Shown: one piece after another, positions 50,619 to 60,189 of the stretch
Position numbering within the stretch: the stretch's first letter is position 1
How the letters are laid out: each line of letters starts with the position of its first letter
Assembly: GCF_900110415.1 (NCBI RefSeq)
Contig: NZ_FODR01000006.1
Location: forward strand, 248,001 to 312,000
From: Mucilaginibacter sp. OK283
Lineage (GTDB): Bacteria > Bacteroidota > Bacteroidia > Sphingobacteriales > Sphingobacteriaceae
DNA length: 64,000 nucleotides
Direction of reading: 5' to 3'
Notes under the pieces: generated by a model
What the model was told of the DNA's origin: nothing
Database searches by the model: none
The model's input: only the letters and a program-made list of their open reading frames with translations
Made by a program: the position numbers and the translations under genes

Positions 50619-52028
50619 TCATGGCTTAAACCCTGAACCAATGTTCCAGTTTATACCAAGGGCAACGCCGGTTGATTTGAGGTCGACCTTGCCATTGCCA
50701 ATACCGGTAATCGGTAGTTTCATGTAGGGTTGTAAAACGGCGCTAAACTTTGAATTTATTCTTCGCTGGTAATTAACATTAACGTTCAACACGCCAAACA
50801 GGTGTGTATTTTTATTTCGTATTTCCAGGTTATAGGGTTTCCAGCCGCTTTCGGCCGAGTAATCAAACCTGTAATTTTCTTTAAGCATAAAGTACGATGA
50901 TAACCCCGTACCAACACCAATAGCGTTGCTCCCTTTTGAATACAATTGGTAACTGAGGTTCAAAGGAACATCAAGCACCTTACAATTTGCCTGGATATTG
51001 GTAGGCGTTATTGATGGATTGTAAGACGCAGACGAATAACTGGTAGGTGTTGATGAATAAGGCTTAATAGCGTATGCTGCACCCGTGCTTATAGTTAACT
51101 TTTTTGTAATCCGTAATGAAAGCTGCAATCCATAATTAGTACCTGTTTGGCTATGCCCAAATGAATTTACCGCATTAGCGTCAGATGCGGCCAACACGCT
51201 GATAGAAAACTGTGGCCTGTTTTTTATTGCTGATGCCTTAACAATAGCCATTTGTTTTTTTGCCTCCCGCTCTGCTTTCTTATTCGCTGTCGTATCTGCA
51301 TTTTGATTTGCTGCCATGTTGTTTTTAACCTGGTTGCCTGCCGGGGCTATTTTACCGTCATTATCAGGTGTATCAATACCGGCTGTTTGGCCATCAGGTG
51401 CTTTATTTGCACTTGGTGTTTTATTATCGGCCAGTTGGGCTGCATTGCTGCCTGGTATGGCTTTATTAATTGTTTCCGTTTTTTGCGCGTTATTTTTAGG
51501 CCGCACATCGTTGGCAGCCATGTTAGTAGCTTTATCGTTAAGATTATTTCCCGTGCTTACTTTAACTTTTGATGCCCGGTTGTTATTGGCTGAATTGTTT
51601 ACGGCCATGTTTTCGGCTTTATTGTTAATCGTATCTTTTTTTGCAGATTTAACGCTATTGGATTGCCCGCCCGGCGCGGTTACCGCGAGATCATCAGTTT
51701 TATTGTTGAGGCTGTTGCCGGTATCGCGATCAGGTGAACCTGAATGTTTTTGACTGTAGCCTGTTTTATTAACCTTTCCGTGTAATTTAGCTGGATCTGT
51801 AGTATCGTTTTTGCTGTAAAAATATAAACCTAAGGCCAGCAGCAATAAAGCTGCAATGCCGGATGCATAATACATAATACGGAAGAAGCCTGCTTTTTTA
51901 TTGGATTTTTTATCCAGCAGCTGCTCCATAGACTCCCAATCCTCCTCACGAAAAGCAAAGTGGTCTCCAGGGCCGGATAACCCGTCCCTGAATAATTGAT
52001 CCAGCTTATTTTCGTCTTTCTCTTTCAT
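50619..52028 (-). CDS. Anti-sigma-factor-like protein fused to outer-membrane beta-barrel domain
   Basis: A 469-residue protein. The N-terminal 50 residues (EDENKLDQLFRDGLSGPGDHFAFREEDWESM-type) resemble Bacteroidota anti-sigma segments. One transmembrane helix (about 50-69) leads to a long Asn/Lys/Ala-rich linker of repeated NKA/NNK motifs (about 85-260). The C-terminal 200 residues (FSISVLAASDANAVNSFGHSQTGTNYGLQLSLRIT onwards) look like a small outer-membrane beta-barrel of porin/OmpW type. Its start overlaps the sigma factor by four bases. This suggests an envelope-spanning sensor for that sigma factor (inference). Confidence 0.8.
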   Translation of the reverse strand: MKEKDENKLDQLFRDGLSGPGDHFAFREEDWESMEQLLDKKSNKKAGFFRIMYYASGIAALLLLALGLYFYSKNDTTDPAKLHGKVNKTGYSQKHSGSPDRDTGNSLNNKTDDLAVTAPGGQSNSVKSAKKDTINNKAENMAVNNSANNNRASKVKVSTGNNLNDKATNMAANDVRPKNNAQKTETINKAIPGSNAAQLADNKTPSANKAPDGQTAGIDTPDNDGKIAPAGNQVKNNMAANQNADTTANKKAEREAKKQMAIVKASAIKNRPQFSISVLAASDANAVNSFGHSQTGTNYGLQLSLRITKKLTISTGAAYAIKPYSSTPTSYSSASYNPSITPTNIQANCKVLDVPLNLSYQLYSKGSNAIGVGTGLSSYFMLKENYRFDYSAESGWKPYNLEIRNKNTHLFGVLNVNVNYQRRINSKFSAVLQPYMKLPITGIGNGKVDLKSTGVALGINWNIGSGFKP

Positions 52029-52657
52029 TTCATTATTAATTCTATCAATACCGACATACTGATGCTTATAGTGCCAATAGCCACAATGGTATGTTGCCCG
52101 CTGCCGGAATTACTATCCGGCAGCCTGCCGGAGTTGATTACCATATTTTTCAATTTTTCACGCGCTTTAAACAAATTTGATTTTGATGTACCTGTACTTA
52201 TATTTAGTTTCGACGCTATCTCCTCGTGCGAAAATCCCTCAATAGCAAAAAGGTTAAACACTGTCCGGTAGGCGTTTGGCAGTTGTTGCACCATGCCAAT
52301 AAGATCATCGTAATTTAACTTCCGATCGGGGAGTTCATTATGTCCTATGTCCTCGGCGGCGTCAAGGTCATCGGTAAGTGAGAGCTTTAGGTTACTTCTG
52401 TAATAATCAACGGAGGTGTTCATCATAATCCTGCCAACCCATGCAATAAAGGGGCGGCTGGTATCATATTTTTGCAAGTTGGTAAACACTTTTAAAAAGC
52501 CCTGGTTCATAATCTCAGCAGCTTCGTACCTATTGCCGGCGTATCGCAGGCATATACTCATAGCAAAGCCATAAAATGCTTTGTAAAGCATCTTCTGGTC
52601 TTTTCGGCTATGCTGTAAACAGCCTGCAATCAATTGTTGTAGTTCTGCTTCTCCCAT
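52025..52657 (-). CDS. ECF RNA polymerase sigma factor
   Basis: A 210-residue sigma-70-family factor. Region 2 contains YGFAMSICLRYAGNRYEAAEIMNQGFLKVF and RPFIAWVGRIMMNTSVDYYR. Region 4 contains MVQQLPNAYRTVFNLFAIEGFSHEEIASKLNISTGTSKSNLFKAREKL. After region 4 comes an extension ending in a hydrophobic stretch (HTIVAIGTISISMSVLIELI), which is not usual for ECF factors. Its stop overlaps the anti-sigma-like gene by four bases, so the two are translationally coupled. Confidence 0.93.
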   Translation of the reverse strand: MGEAELQQLIAGCLQHSRKDQKMLYKAFYGFAMSICLRYAGNRYEAAEIMNQGFLKVFTNLQKYDTSRPFIAWVGRIMMNTSVDYYRSNLKLSLTDDLDAAEDIGHNELPDRKLNYDDLIGMVQQLPNAYRTVFNLFAIEGFSHEEIASKLNISTGTSKSNLFKAREKLKNMVINSGRLPDSNSGSGQHTIVAIGTISISMSVLIELIMK

Positions 52658-52855
52658 ATATACGGGCTACCTGTTTAATTAATTCCTGTTTGCAACTAAC
52701 ACGTATTTATAGTTGAAAGGGTTGCCTTTGGTTTTACTTTTTTTTCAGAAAGCTTATTTATGATAAATCCAGTTCGCTTTTAAAAGTAAAAGAACCGTAA
52801 AGCAGGTATTATTAATGTGTTTTGCAGATCGCAAATTACCCTGAATAATGATGCA

Positions 52856-53302
52856 TTACTCCGTTACTTCATTCACATCAATCATCGTCCAGTTATCCTG
52901 TACTGCCTTGGGGCCTCCGTTGTATTTTAATGTGATCTGAAAATTGGTTTTTACTTTTTCTCCTTTTTTATCAATTGAAGTTACGTATGATTTAATGACA
53001 AACACCGAATCTGATTTTTTTGCAAACTGATAGTGATCTTCGGCAAAAGTTAAATTGCCCGATTTGATGGTAGGTGCAATGTACTGCTTGGCTGCCTGGT
53101 ATGCATCATCGCTGTTTGGGAACATGGTAAACGTAAGCATATCAGATGATCCTCCCGATGTGGCAAACTTTACAACTATCATCATAAAAATAATTCCAAA
53201 AATCGCCAGCATCCATGCACCTATCATGGCTGTTTTCTTTTTATGTCGTTTGTCTTTAAGATAAGACTGGTCGGGTCTTGCTTTGTGATAGATTCTCTCC
53301 AT
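52856..53302 (-). CDS. Small inner-membrane protein of unknown function
   Basis: A 148-residue protein with a basic N-terminus (about 25 residues, many Lys/Arg/His), one transmembrane segment (AMIGAWMLAIFGIIFMMIVVKFA, about 25-47) and a periplasmic domain of mixed strands (YIAPTIKSGNLTFAEDHYQFAKKSDSVFVIKSYVTS). The domain resembles small cystatin-like or DUF-type lipoprotein folds, but I cannot name a family. It lies alone between the PorP gene and the sigma factor. Confidence 0.65.
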   Translation of the reverse strand: MERIYHKARPDQSYLKDKRHKKKTAMIGAWMLAIFGIIFMMIVVKFATSGGSSDMLTFTMFPNSDDAYQAAKQYIAPTIKSGNLTFAEDHYQFAKKSDSVFVIKSYVTSIDKKGEKVKTNFQITLKYNGGPKAVQDNWTMIDVNEVTE

Positions 53303-53344
53303 CGTAATTCAGGATATATAACTTGATAAAGGTATATAAAATTC

Positions 53345-54382
53345 TTAATAAAAATCATAACAGCGCCTTGCCCCTTCAAATTTATGATAGGTATCCACAC
53401 GGGAGGGCAAGGTGGTTTCATAACCGATACTTCCTTCGGTTGTGCCGCTGGTATTACTATAATTAAGGCCCGAAATTGGTGCATCATGGCTTACACCCAT
53501 CCGGAGTTTCTCTCCACTTTCTTTGTTTAAAAACAAGTCGAATATCAACGAGAACGTGATAGCAGATGGCCCGCCCGATCCGGCAGTACGCACCCATAAA
53601 CCAGCATTAAGGTTATGTCTTTTATACTGTAGCCCTATATTTATTGATTGCGCCGTTGATTGTTTATAAAAAACAACTGATGGAATAAAAAAAGATTTCT
53701 CGTCCTCATCAAGATTTTCATCCTTGTTAAGGTCCCATCTATAGCTTATATGTGCCGTGCCGCGCATAGGCAATTTTGCGGGCGTACCGGTAAATGATTC
53801 ATTGGGGCGGTTAATATGCTGCAATGCACCGCCAATATTAAAATCGCTTAAAGCAAGGTTTATACCCGCGCCTGAATCAAAGTAGAACCGGCTGTCGAAT
53901 CTTGGCGACTCGGCATTTGTTGGCGATCCGGGGATGTACCCTAAACGCGGGTCAATCTGGTCGCTGAAAATCAGTTTACCATAATCAACCGAGCGGTTGG
54001 TTACCCCTGCCTGCACGCCAAACGATAATACAAAATCATCGGAACCAACACTATAGGAATAAATGCCGGCTATATTGTTTTTTGTAAGCCCGGCGGTACC
54101 CTCATTGCCCCGGGTAAATATTAAACCAACCCCGCCGCCAAATTGCGGAATATTATAATCTACCGATGCTGTAAGATAGTTAAACCCGCCAGGCACCGAT
54201 GTAAATTGATTGCGATAAATAAGGTTCATCCGCAAATCGCCCTGGAATTGCCCGTTTAATGCAGGGTTAAGATACACGGGCGAATTAAAAAACTGAGAGT
54301 ACATATGATCCTGGGCAACCGCCACGCTAACAAACAACAGCATTAACAACCCTAAAACATATCCTTTAAGCAAAACGCGCAT
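53345..54382 (-). CDS. Type IX secretion system membrane protein, PorP/SprF family
   Basis: A 345-residue outer-membrane beta-barrel. A signal peptide (LLMLLFVSVAVAQD) leads into HMYSQFFNSPVYLNPALNGQFQGDLRMNLIYRNQF, the PorP/SprF opening. Alternating strands continue to a C-terminal aromatic end (RRCYDFY). SprF-type proteins help to secrete one partner adhesin, usually encoded next door; here that is the giant PKD protein, three bases upstream on the same strand. The pair fits one operon. Confidence 0.92.
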   Translation of the reverse strand: MRVLLKGYVLGLLMLLFVSVAVAQDHMYSQFFNSPVYLNPALNGQFQGDLRMNLIYRNQFTSVPGGFNYLTASVDYNIPQFGGGVGLIFTRGNEGTAGLTKNNIAGIYSYSVGSDDFVLSFGVQAGVTNRSVDYGKLIFSDQIDPRLGYIPGSPTNAESPRFDSRFYFDSGAGINLALSDFNIGGALQHINRPNESFTGTPAKLPMRGTAHISYRWDLNKDENLDEDEKSFFIPSVVFYKQSTAQSINIGLQYKRHNLNAGLWVRTAGSGGPSAITFSLIFDLFLNKESGEKLRMGVSHDAPISGLNYSNTSGTTEGSIGYETTLPSRVDTYHKFEGARRCYDFY

Positions 54383-54385
54383 TAT

Positions 54386-57300
54386 TTATCTTATTAAATG
54401 AACAACACCCGTTCGTTTGGGTAATGAATTATTGTACGACATTCCTTTCCACTCGCTGCCGTTTATAAATGTTGCCGAAGCCTGCCACACGTAAACGCCC
54501 TGCTCTACGGGTACTCCTTTAAAAGTACCGTCCCAGCCATCGCCATCAACTGGGGTGCCTTTAGGGGCCGATAGTTTCGTGGTTTCCCAAATCAGCTGGC
54601 CAAAGCCATTAAATATTTGCAGGTGCCATTGCTTAATACCCGATCCTTTGGCCGCAAACTTTCTTAGTTCGGTTGTACCGCTGGTAGGCATAAAGGCGTT
54701 AGGCAAATACAGTTCGCCGGGAATACCTGTTATACGTACATAGTGTGTTACCGCGCTATCGCAAAAATCTTTGGTGCTGGTTACCAGCGTCACCTTATAT
54801 TTTCCGGTATCCGCATAAGTATGGGGCGGGTTGCGAAGAACACTTACAGTTCCGTCTCCAAAATCCCACATCCAATTGGCCGGCGTTCCGGTAGTTTGAT
54901 CAACAAACTGAAACTGGTAATTTGGTATGCTGGTGATAGTATCTGGATTGGCTGTAAAAGCAGTGCCCGGTGGCGACGTAACTTTTATATAATCTTTTTT
55001 TACCAAACTGTCTGTACAGCCTGTTAATGGGTTAAGGGCCACAAGTTTAACGGTGTAAGGCGAATTTTTATAATTGTAGGTATGTGGTGGTGGCGTAAAT
55101 CCGGTGGCTGTAGCCCCATCTCCGTAATACCAGGTATAGGATAGGGCTACCGGCTGTGTGTTAGGATCGGCGTAGGTAGTATTTGTAAACGACGCGGTAA
55201 CATTTCGGCAACCCGTGGTATCTGATGCTGCAAAGCCGGCTTTGGGTATATCATATACCATAACCCGGTTTGTTGATTTGGATGATTCATTGCCCGACGA
55301 ACATGTACTTGAAGCGGTGATGGTTACGTAATACAGGCCTGGTTTGGTAAACACATAAGGCAGGTTACCAGTACCGGCTGCTACATTGGTTACTACTGCG
55401 TATTTATTATCATAAATGGTGTAATAAAAGGTATCGCCGCCGGATGAATTATTTACAAACGTTAAATTTAAAGGCGCACACCCGCTGTTTTTATTATTCA
55501 GAAAAAACATATCCGGCGTAATAGTTGGGGCCGATACCGTGATGGTGCGTTTGAGCGTGGTATCGGTATTGCCACAGTAATTTTGGGCAACCATAAATAT
55601 GGTGTACTGCTTTGTACGGGTGGTATTTAATGGCGTATCAAACTTAAAATCGCTTTTATCGGTATATACTTTTGATTCCAGCATCAGCGGCCCATCATAC
55701 AGATAGTAGGTGTACTGTAAGTTTTTACCGGGCGATGAGTTTTTGCCTGTTACAATAAAAGGCGAGCAACCTTCAACTCTATCAGGAATTAGCCTTGCAA
55801 TTGGTTTTTGTGGGCTTATTCTTACCGAATCGAGGTAAGGAGGGGCTATATTACAATTGCTTACAATGCTTAAACTGATGTGATAAACAGTATCCCGACC
55901 GTCTGTTTTTGCCAAAAATGTGTGTTGGGGATTGGTCCCTGTATCTGTTGAGCCGTCGCCAAAATCCCATAAAAAAACACTGTTTATTGGCTTAGATGTA
56001 TTAGTGAACTGAACCAGCAGATTACCGCAGGCCGTGCTGTTATCCTTGGTAAACGAAGGGGTAGCAATAGCCGGGGGGATAGTTACCGTAAGCACAAATA
56101 CATCGCTAACACAATCCTGGCTGGTTGATATAATATTATACGTTACAGTTGCATTGCCGTTTAAATCGCTGTTGGTTAAAACATCGTTTATAAAGCTACC
56201 GCTGCCACTTACCGTATAACCACCAGCAGTTGCGCTGGTTTTTGATGCATCAACTGCCCACGTAAACGTTGTTGCAGGTTTCGTTGCTGTGATAGTATAA
56301 CCAAGCGATTTTCCTGCACAGGACGTTACTGTATTTTTACTTGTAATTGAATCGGCTTTATTGATAATGATTGTTGCTGGGTCGGTTATGGTATCGCAGG
56401 GTGCGGCCAGGGTTGTTATCCCCTGAAAAAGGAGGGTAACCTTGCCCGCCTTTATTTCGGCGGCTGAAGGCGTATAAACTGTCTGCGCCAAATTTCGGTC
56501 GGTAAAGGTGCCGGTACCGCCAGCCCAACGCATTTTTATTGAAGGATTATTTGATGTGCCATTCAAATTAACAGGTGTTCCGGCGCAAACGGCAGGGTAG
56601 GTGCCTGCGGTAACTGTTGGCGCAGCAATAAATTGTAAATGCTGGCTGCTGGTGGCCGGGGCTCCGCAAGCGTTGGTATTTGTTACGGTAACGGTATACT
56701 TAGCAAAATCGTTAAATTTTATGACCGGATATTGTGAAACGTCGGTAGTATTATTAATAAAAGAAAATGCCCCGCCGGTTACCGTCCATTTGTAGGTTGC
56801 ACCGGTGTTTTGTGCCGATCCGGAAAATGTTACTTTAGTTGCGCTGTTATTGGTATTATCAAATTTAAGTGTGGTATTTGTTCCGCAAAACACGGTATCT
56901 TTTGATAATGTGGCTGTGGGCGCATCATCAACCACAACCGTTTGTGTAGTAGCATCGGTTATCAGTCCGCAACTTATCGTCGAGATTGCCAGTTTAATAT
57001 TATAAACACCTGTTTTGTTAAATAAAAACTGTGGCGTTTGGCTGTTTGCATCAGTTCCGCTTGCATAAGCTACGGGTGCTGGGCCGGTAACCGTCCACAC
57101 ATATTTATTTGTATTATTACAGTTTGCGTCAATTTTTGATGTGTTTACGGGAGTAACCGTAAGGGGGATGCAACCCGAATTAACAGGCAGCGAAAAGACA
57201 GGCACAGGAGCTTCCTGGATACAAATATCCTGCGTAACATCGGCAACAGCGCATGAGCCTGTGTTGTTTTGCAGTTGCAAGGTTACTGTATGTGTACCGG

Positions 57301-58513
57301 TGGTTGTAAAAGTATAAATGAAAGCATCAGATAGTTTGTAATTAACTTGTTTGGTTACGCCGTCAACAAGCCACGTATACCGGGCTTTGCTGTTTGTACA
57401 ACTTGCCGACGTACTGTTGGGGTCGTCGCCCGGAAAAGAATTGTTTACAAATTTAACCGCAGTATTTACACAGGCGGCCACCGGCACAACCGGCAGGTTA
57501 ATTGGCGGCGCTATAACTTTTGCGTAACTGGCAACGGGGGTGCCTACATTGCCGCAAAACGGGCTTACTAATTGCAGTTTTACTTCAAATGAATTGTTTT
57601 GGCCTTTAACTATGTTTCCGCATGATGCCTTAACATATTGGTGAGAAACTTTTCCGCCGGCAGCAAGTATCTGGCAATAGGTATAAGATACCGATGGCGT
57701 ACCATCGCCCCAGGAAACATTATAAAGCAACCCGGGATAGTTGCTTTTTATAACATTAGGGTCGATGTTGTACGTTAAATTAGTAGCCCCACTGCCAAGG
57801 CAGGCTGTTGTGCTACCCTCAACACCGAAACTATTGTTAACCAGGTTATTGACCAGGGTATAAGTATAAGTACCTATAATACCTCCTAAAACAGCTTTTA
57901 CGCTAACTGTATAATTGGCAGTTTTGGCAGCAAAATTACCATTATTGGTAAAATTAACATTGGATGCTTCAGTCACCTGCGAAAGCTCGTTGTAAAAGCT
58001 CGCGGTGACTGTGGCACCCGCAGTTGATGTATTTATAAAATTATAAGAAGAATTGCCAGAACCCGAACAAGTGCCAAACACTTCGGGATAATTGGCATCT
58101 ATCGATTGCGAATTTAACGCCGCAACAGTGCCTGCGCCGGCAACAATTGATATGGCAGCTGATGACCCGCTTGTAACCGATGGTGTGGTTGCAGTCACCC
58201 TAATCAAATAACCGGTGCCGGGAGTAGTGCCGGCTGGTATAATGCCATTTACAAAAGTAGCATAGTTGCCCGTGAACTTGCCAATTAGTTTTTGCGACGC
58301 GAAACTACCGCTGGCATTTGAAAGGTAAAGATTGTAGGTATTAGCAGGATCGATGCATGCCCCCGTTACCTGGATGGGAACGCTTATTGTCGACCCTGGC
58401 GCATAGGGGCCGGCATCTACATTGCCAATAGTTATAGTTTGCGCTAAGGCCGAAAAAGCAACTAAATTAAATAAAGTAAAAAAAAATAAATTTGTAGTAA
58501 ATATTTTATTCAT
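54386..58513 (-). CDS. Giant PKD-domain surface protein with gliding-motility C-terminal domain
   Basis: A 1375-residue secreted protein. A signal peptide (TTNLFFFTLFNLVAFSALAQ) is followed by many Ig-like/PKD repeats with motifs such as VSWGDGTPSVSY, FLWDFGDGSTDTG, TWYYGDGATATG and WMWDFGDGTVS. The end, from GELYLPNAFMPTSGTTELRKF to GVVHLIR, is the type B (CHU_C/gliding-motility) C-terminal domain that directs type IX export and surface attachment. Together with the downstream PorP it forms an adhesin and its cognate secretion partner. The ligand is unknown. Confidence 0.93.
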   Translation of the reverse strand: MNKIFTTNLFFFTLFNLVAFSALAQTITIGNVDAGPYAPGSTISVPIQVTGACIDPANTYNLYLSNASGSFASQKLIGKFTGNYATFVNGIIPAGTTPGTGYLIRVTATTPSVTSGSSAAISIVAGAGTVAALNSQSIDANYPEVFGTCSGSGNSSYNFINTSTAGATVTASFYNELSQVTEASNVNFTNNGNFAAKTANYTVSVKAVLGGIIGTYTYTLVNNLVNNSFGVEGSTTACLGSGATNLTYNIDPNVIKSNYPGLLYNVSWGDGTPSVSYTYCQILAAGGKVSHQYVKASCGNIVKGQNNSFEVKLQLVSPFCGNVGTPVASYAKVIAPPINLPVVPVAACVNTAVKFVNNSFPGDDPNSTSASCTNSKARYTWLVDGVTKQVNYKLSDAFIYTFTTTGTHTVTLQLQNNTGSCAVADVTQDICIQEAPVPVFSLPVNSGCIPLTVTPVNTSKIDANCNNTNKYVWTVTGPAPVAYASGTDANSQTPQFLFNKTGVYNIKLAISTISCGLITDATTQTVVVDDAPTATLSKDTVFCGTNTTLKFDNTNNSATKVTFSGSAQNTGATYKWTVTGGAFSFINNTTDVSQYPVIKFNDFAKYTVTVTNTNACGAPATSSQHLQFIAAPTVTAGTYPAVCAGTPVNLNGTSNNPSIKMRWAGGTGTFTDRNLAQTVYTPSAAEIKAGKVTLLFQGITTLAAPCDTITDPATIIINKADSITSKNTVTSCAGKSLGYTITATKPATTFTWAVDASKTSATAGGYTVSGSGSFINDVLTNSDLNGNATVTYNIISTSQDCVSDVFVLTVTIPPAIATPSFTKDNSTACGNLLVQFTNTSKPINSVFLWDFGDGSTDTGTNPQHTFLAKTDGRDTVYHISLSIVSNCNIAPPYLDSVRISPQKPIARLIPDRVEGCSPFIVTGKNSSPGKNLQYTYYLYDGPLMLESKVYTDKSDFKFDTPLNTTRTKQYTIFMVAQNYCGNTDTTLKRTITVSAPTITPDMFFLNNKNSGCAPLNLTFVNNSSGGDTFYYTIYDNKYAVVTNVAAGTGNLPYVFTKPGLYYVTITASSTCSSGNESSKSTNRVMVYDIPKAGFAASDTTGCRNVTASFTNTTYADPNTQPVALSYTWYYGDGATATGFTPPPHTYNYKNSPYTVKLVALNPLTGCTDSLVKKDYIKVTSPPGTAFTANPDTITSIPNYQFQFVDQTTGTPANWMWDFGDGTVSVLRNPPHTYADTGKYKVTLVTSTKDFCDSAVTHYVRITGIPGELYLPNAFMPTSGTTELRKFAAKGSGIKQWHLQIFNGFGQLIWETTKLSAPKGTPVDGDGWDGTFKGVPVEQGVYVWQASATFINGSEWKGMSYNNSLPKRTGVVHLIR

Positions 58514-58711
58514 TCACTTGCTTTTACTGTAGATAATTGCTTAAAATTCAATAGATTGGTCGAAAATAATAATAATTTTCAAATAATAATTGAATTTATT
58601 GCAAAAAGTAAAATTTTAGGGCCGAAGATTTTTCGCCAAAAACGAACAAAATAATTGCCGGTAACAGCAATAAAAAAGATTGCTAAATAATGAATGATGG
58701 CGGTACTAAGC

Positions 58712-59959
58712 TTACTTTAAATTTCCAAAAAATAAATAAGAGATGAATATTGCAGCTATGATACCGGCTGCATCGGCAAATAAACCGGCGGGTATGGCGT
58801 ACCGTGATTTTTTTATCCCCACGGTACCAAAATATAAGGCAACTATATAAAATGTAGTATCGGCCGAACCGTTGAATACACTACCCAGTCGACCTGCAAA
58901 ACTATCGGGGCCAAAGGTTTTCATTACATCTATCATCATTGCTTTTGAACCAGATCCGCTGAGTGGTTTCATGTAGGCTACGGGCATAGCATCTACAAAC
59001 CTGGTATCAAGGTTGGCCTTTATACAAACCCAACGCAAACCCTCGTTCATATAATCCAGTGCACCGCAACTACGGAACACGCTAATACCTACTAACATTG
59101 CCACCAGGTAAGGGATTATCTTTACCGACGTTTCAAATCCACTTTTTGCTCCTTCTACAAAAACATCAAATACATTTATTTTTTTTATCAATCCGCCTAC
59201 GATAAATACTACCGGGATAAAAAACAATAAAAAGTTACTAACTACTTTAGATACTACGCTTATTTCTTCGTTAGTTAAGTACTTTGTAAAATACCATACC
59301 ACTATCGTAATAAAAGCGGTTACCCCGCCCAGCCAGGCAATGATAACCTTATCCCAAAGGTTTATCTTTTGTTTTATAGCTACAATTAATAAACCAACAA
59401 CCGTTGCTACGTAGGTTGCTATAACGCATGGTAAAAATATATCTGCAGGATCTTTGGCATTTAAAATGGCACGTTGCGCTATGATAGTAACCGGCAACAT
59501 TTGCAGGCCCGAAGTATGCAGCACCAGGAACATGATCTGCGCGTTTGAAGCCGATTCCTTATCTTTATTTAACTCCTGCAGGCTCCCCATAGCTTTTAAA
59601 CCCAGCGGGGTGGCCGCATTATCAAGCCCAAGTAAATTGGCCGAGAAGTTCATGAGCATTTGACCAACGGCCGGGTGCTTTTTAGGTACATCAGGAAACA
59701 GGCGGCTAAAAAACGGACCTACCAGGCGCGATAGAAAATTTATGGCGCCTGCCTTTTCGCCCACATTTAATATACCCAGCCAAAAAGCCATAGCGCCAAT
59801 CAATGGTAAAGCAATATCCATTACCGATGATTTTGACGAATTGAAAATACCGTCGACAAGCAATTTAAAAGCCTCTACGTCGCCAAAAAAAATAAGCTTG
59901 ATGAGTGCTACAACAAAAGCGATCAAAAAAAATGCTATCCAGATATAATTAAGAGCCAT
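58712..59959 (-). CDS. Fused SpmA-SpmB nucleoside-recognition membrane protein
   Basis: A 415-residue polytopic protein. The N-terminal half (ALNYIWIAFFLIAFVVALIKLIFFGD ... MDIALPLIGAMAFWLGILNVGEKAG) matches spore maturation protein A and the C-terminal half (VFVEGAKSGFETSVKIIPYLVAMLVGISVFRSCGAL ... FNGSADTTFYIVALYFGTVG) matches SpmB. In this phylum the two are commonly fused and no sporulation occurs; the role is probably transport linked to nucleoside-recognition (Gate) domains. Start at MALNYI is preferred over a 14-residue longer form. Confidence 0.88.
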   Translation of the reverse strand: MALNYIWIAFFLIAFVVALIKLIFFGDVEAFKLLVDGIFNSSKSSVMDIALPLIGAMAFWLGILNVGEKAGAINFLSRLVGPFFSRLFPDVPKKHPAVGQMLMNFSANLLGLDNAATPLGLKAMGSLQELNKDKESASNAQIMFLVLHTSGLQMLPVTIIAQRAILNAKDPADIFLPCVIATYVATVVGLLIVAIKQKINLWDKVIIAWLGGVTAFITIVVWYFTKYLTNEEISVVSKVVSNFLLFFIPVVFIVGGLIKKINVFDVFVEGAKSGFETSVKIIPYLVAMLVGISVFRSCGALDYMNEGLRWVCIKANLDTRFVDAMPVAYMKPLSGSGSKAMMIDVMKTFGPDSFAGRLGSVFNGSADTTFYIVALYFGTVGIKKSRYAIPAGLFADAAGIIAAIFISYLFFGNLK

Positions 59960-60036
59960 ACGTGTCTTTAAGGCTTTGAAGTTAATGGTTTTGTATTTCA
60001 ATATGAAATAATACTTAACTTGGACAGTGGGAAGAT

Positions 60037-60164
60037 AGAGTCAAGAGTCAAGAATTAAGATAGCGCGAATTGGCTAAGAATAGGATCGAAGCTGTTTCTT
60101 CATTAAAATTAATCCTAAATTAGCCTTTATAGTTTTTGTCTTGATTCTTGACTCTTGATTCTCT
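60037..60164. repeat. Heptamer repeat element (AGAGTCA)n in a divergent promoter region
   Basis: The left arm AGAGTCA, AGAGTCA, AGAATTA (60037-60057) faces 60139-60164, which reads AGAATCA, AGAGTCA, AGAATCA on the other strand. Unlike most related elements, it lies between two divergent starts, not after a stop codon. About 80 bases of non-repeat DNA separate the arms. Confidence 0.65.
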
Positions 60165-60189
60165 CCCCATGTATTAAAAAAACAACACC

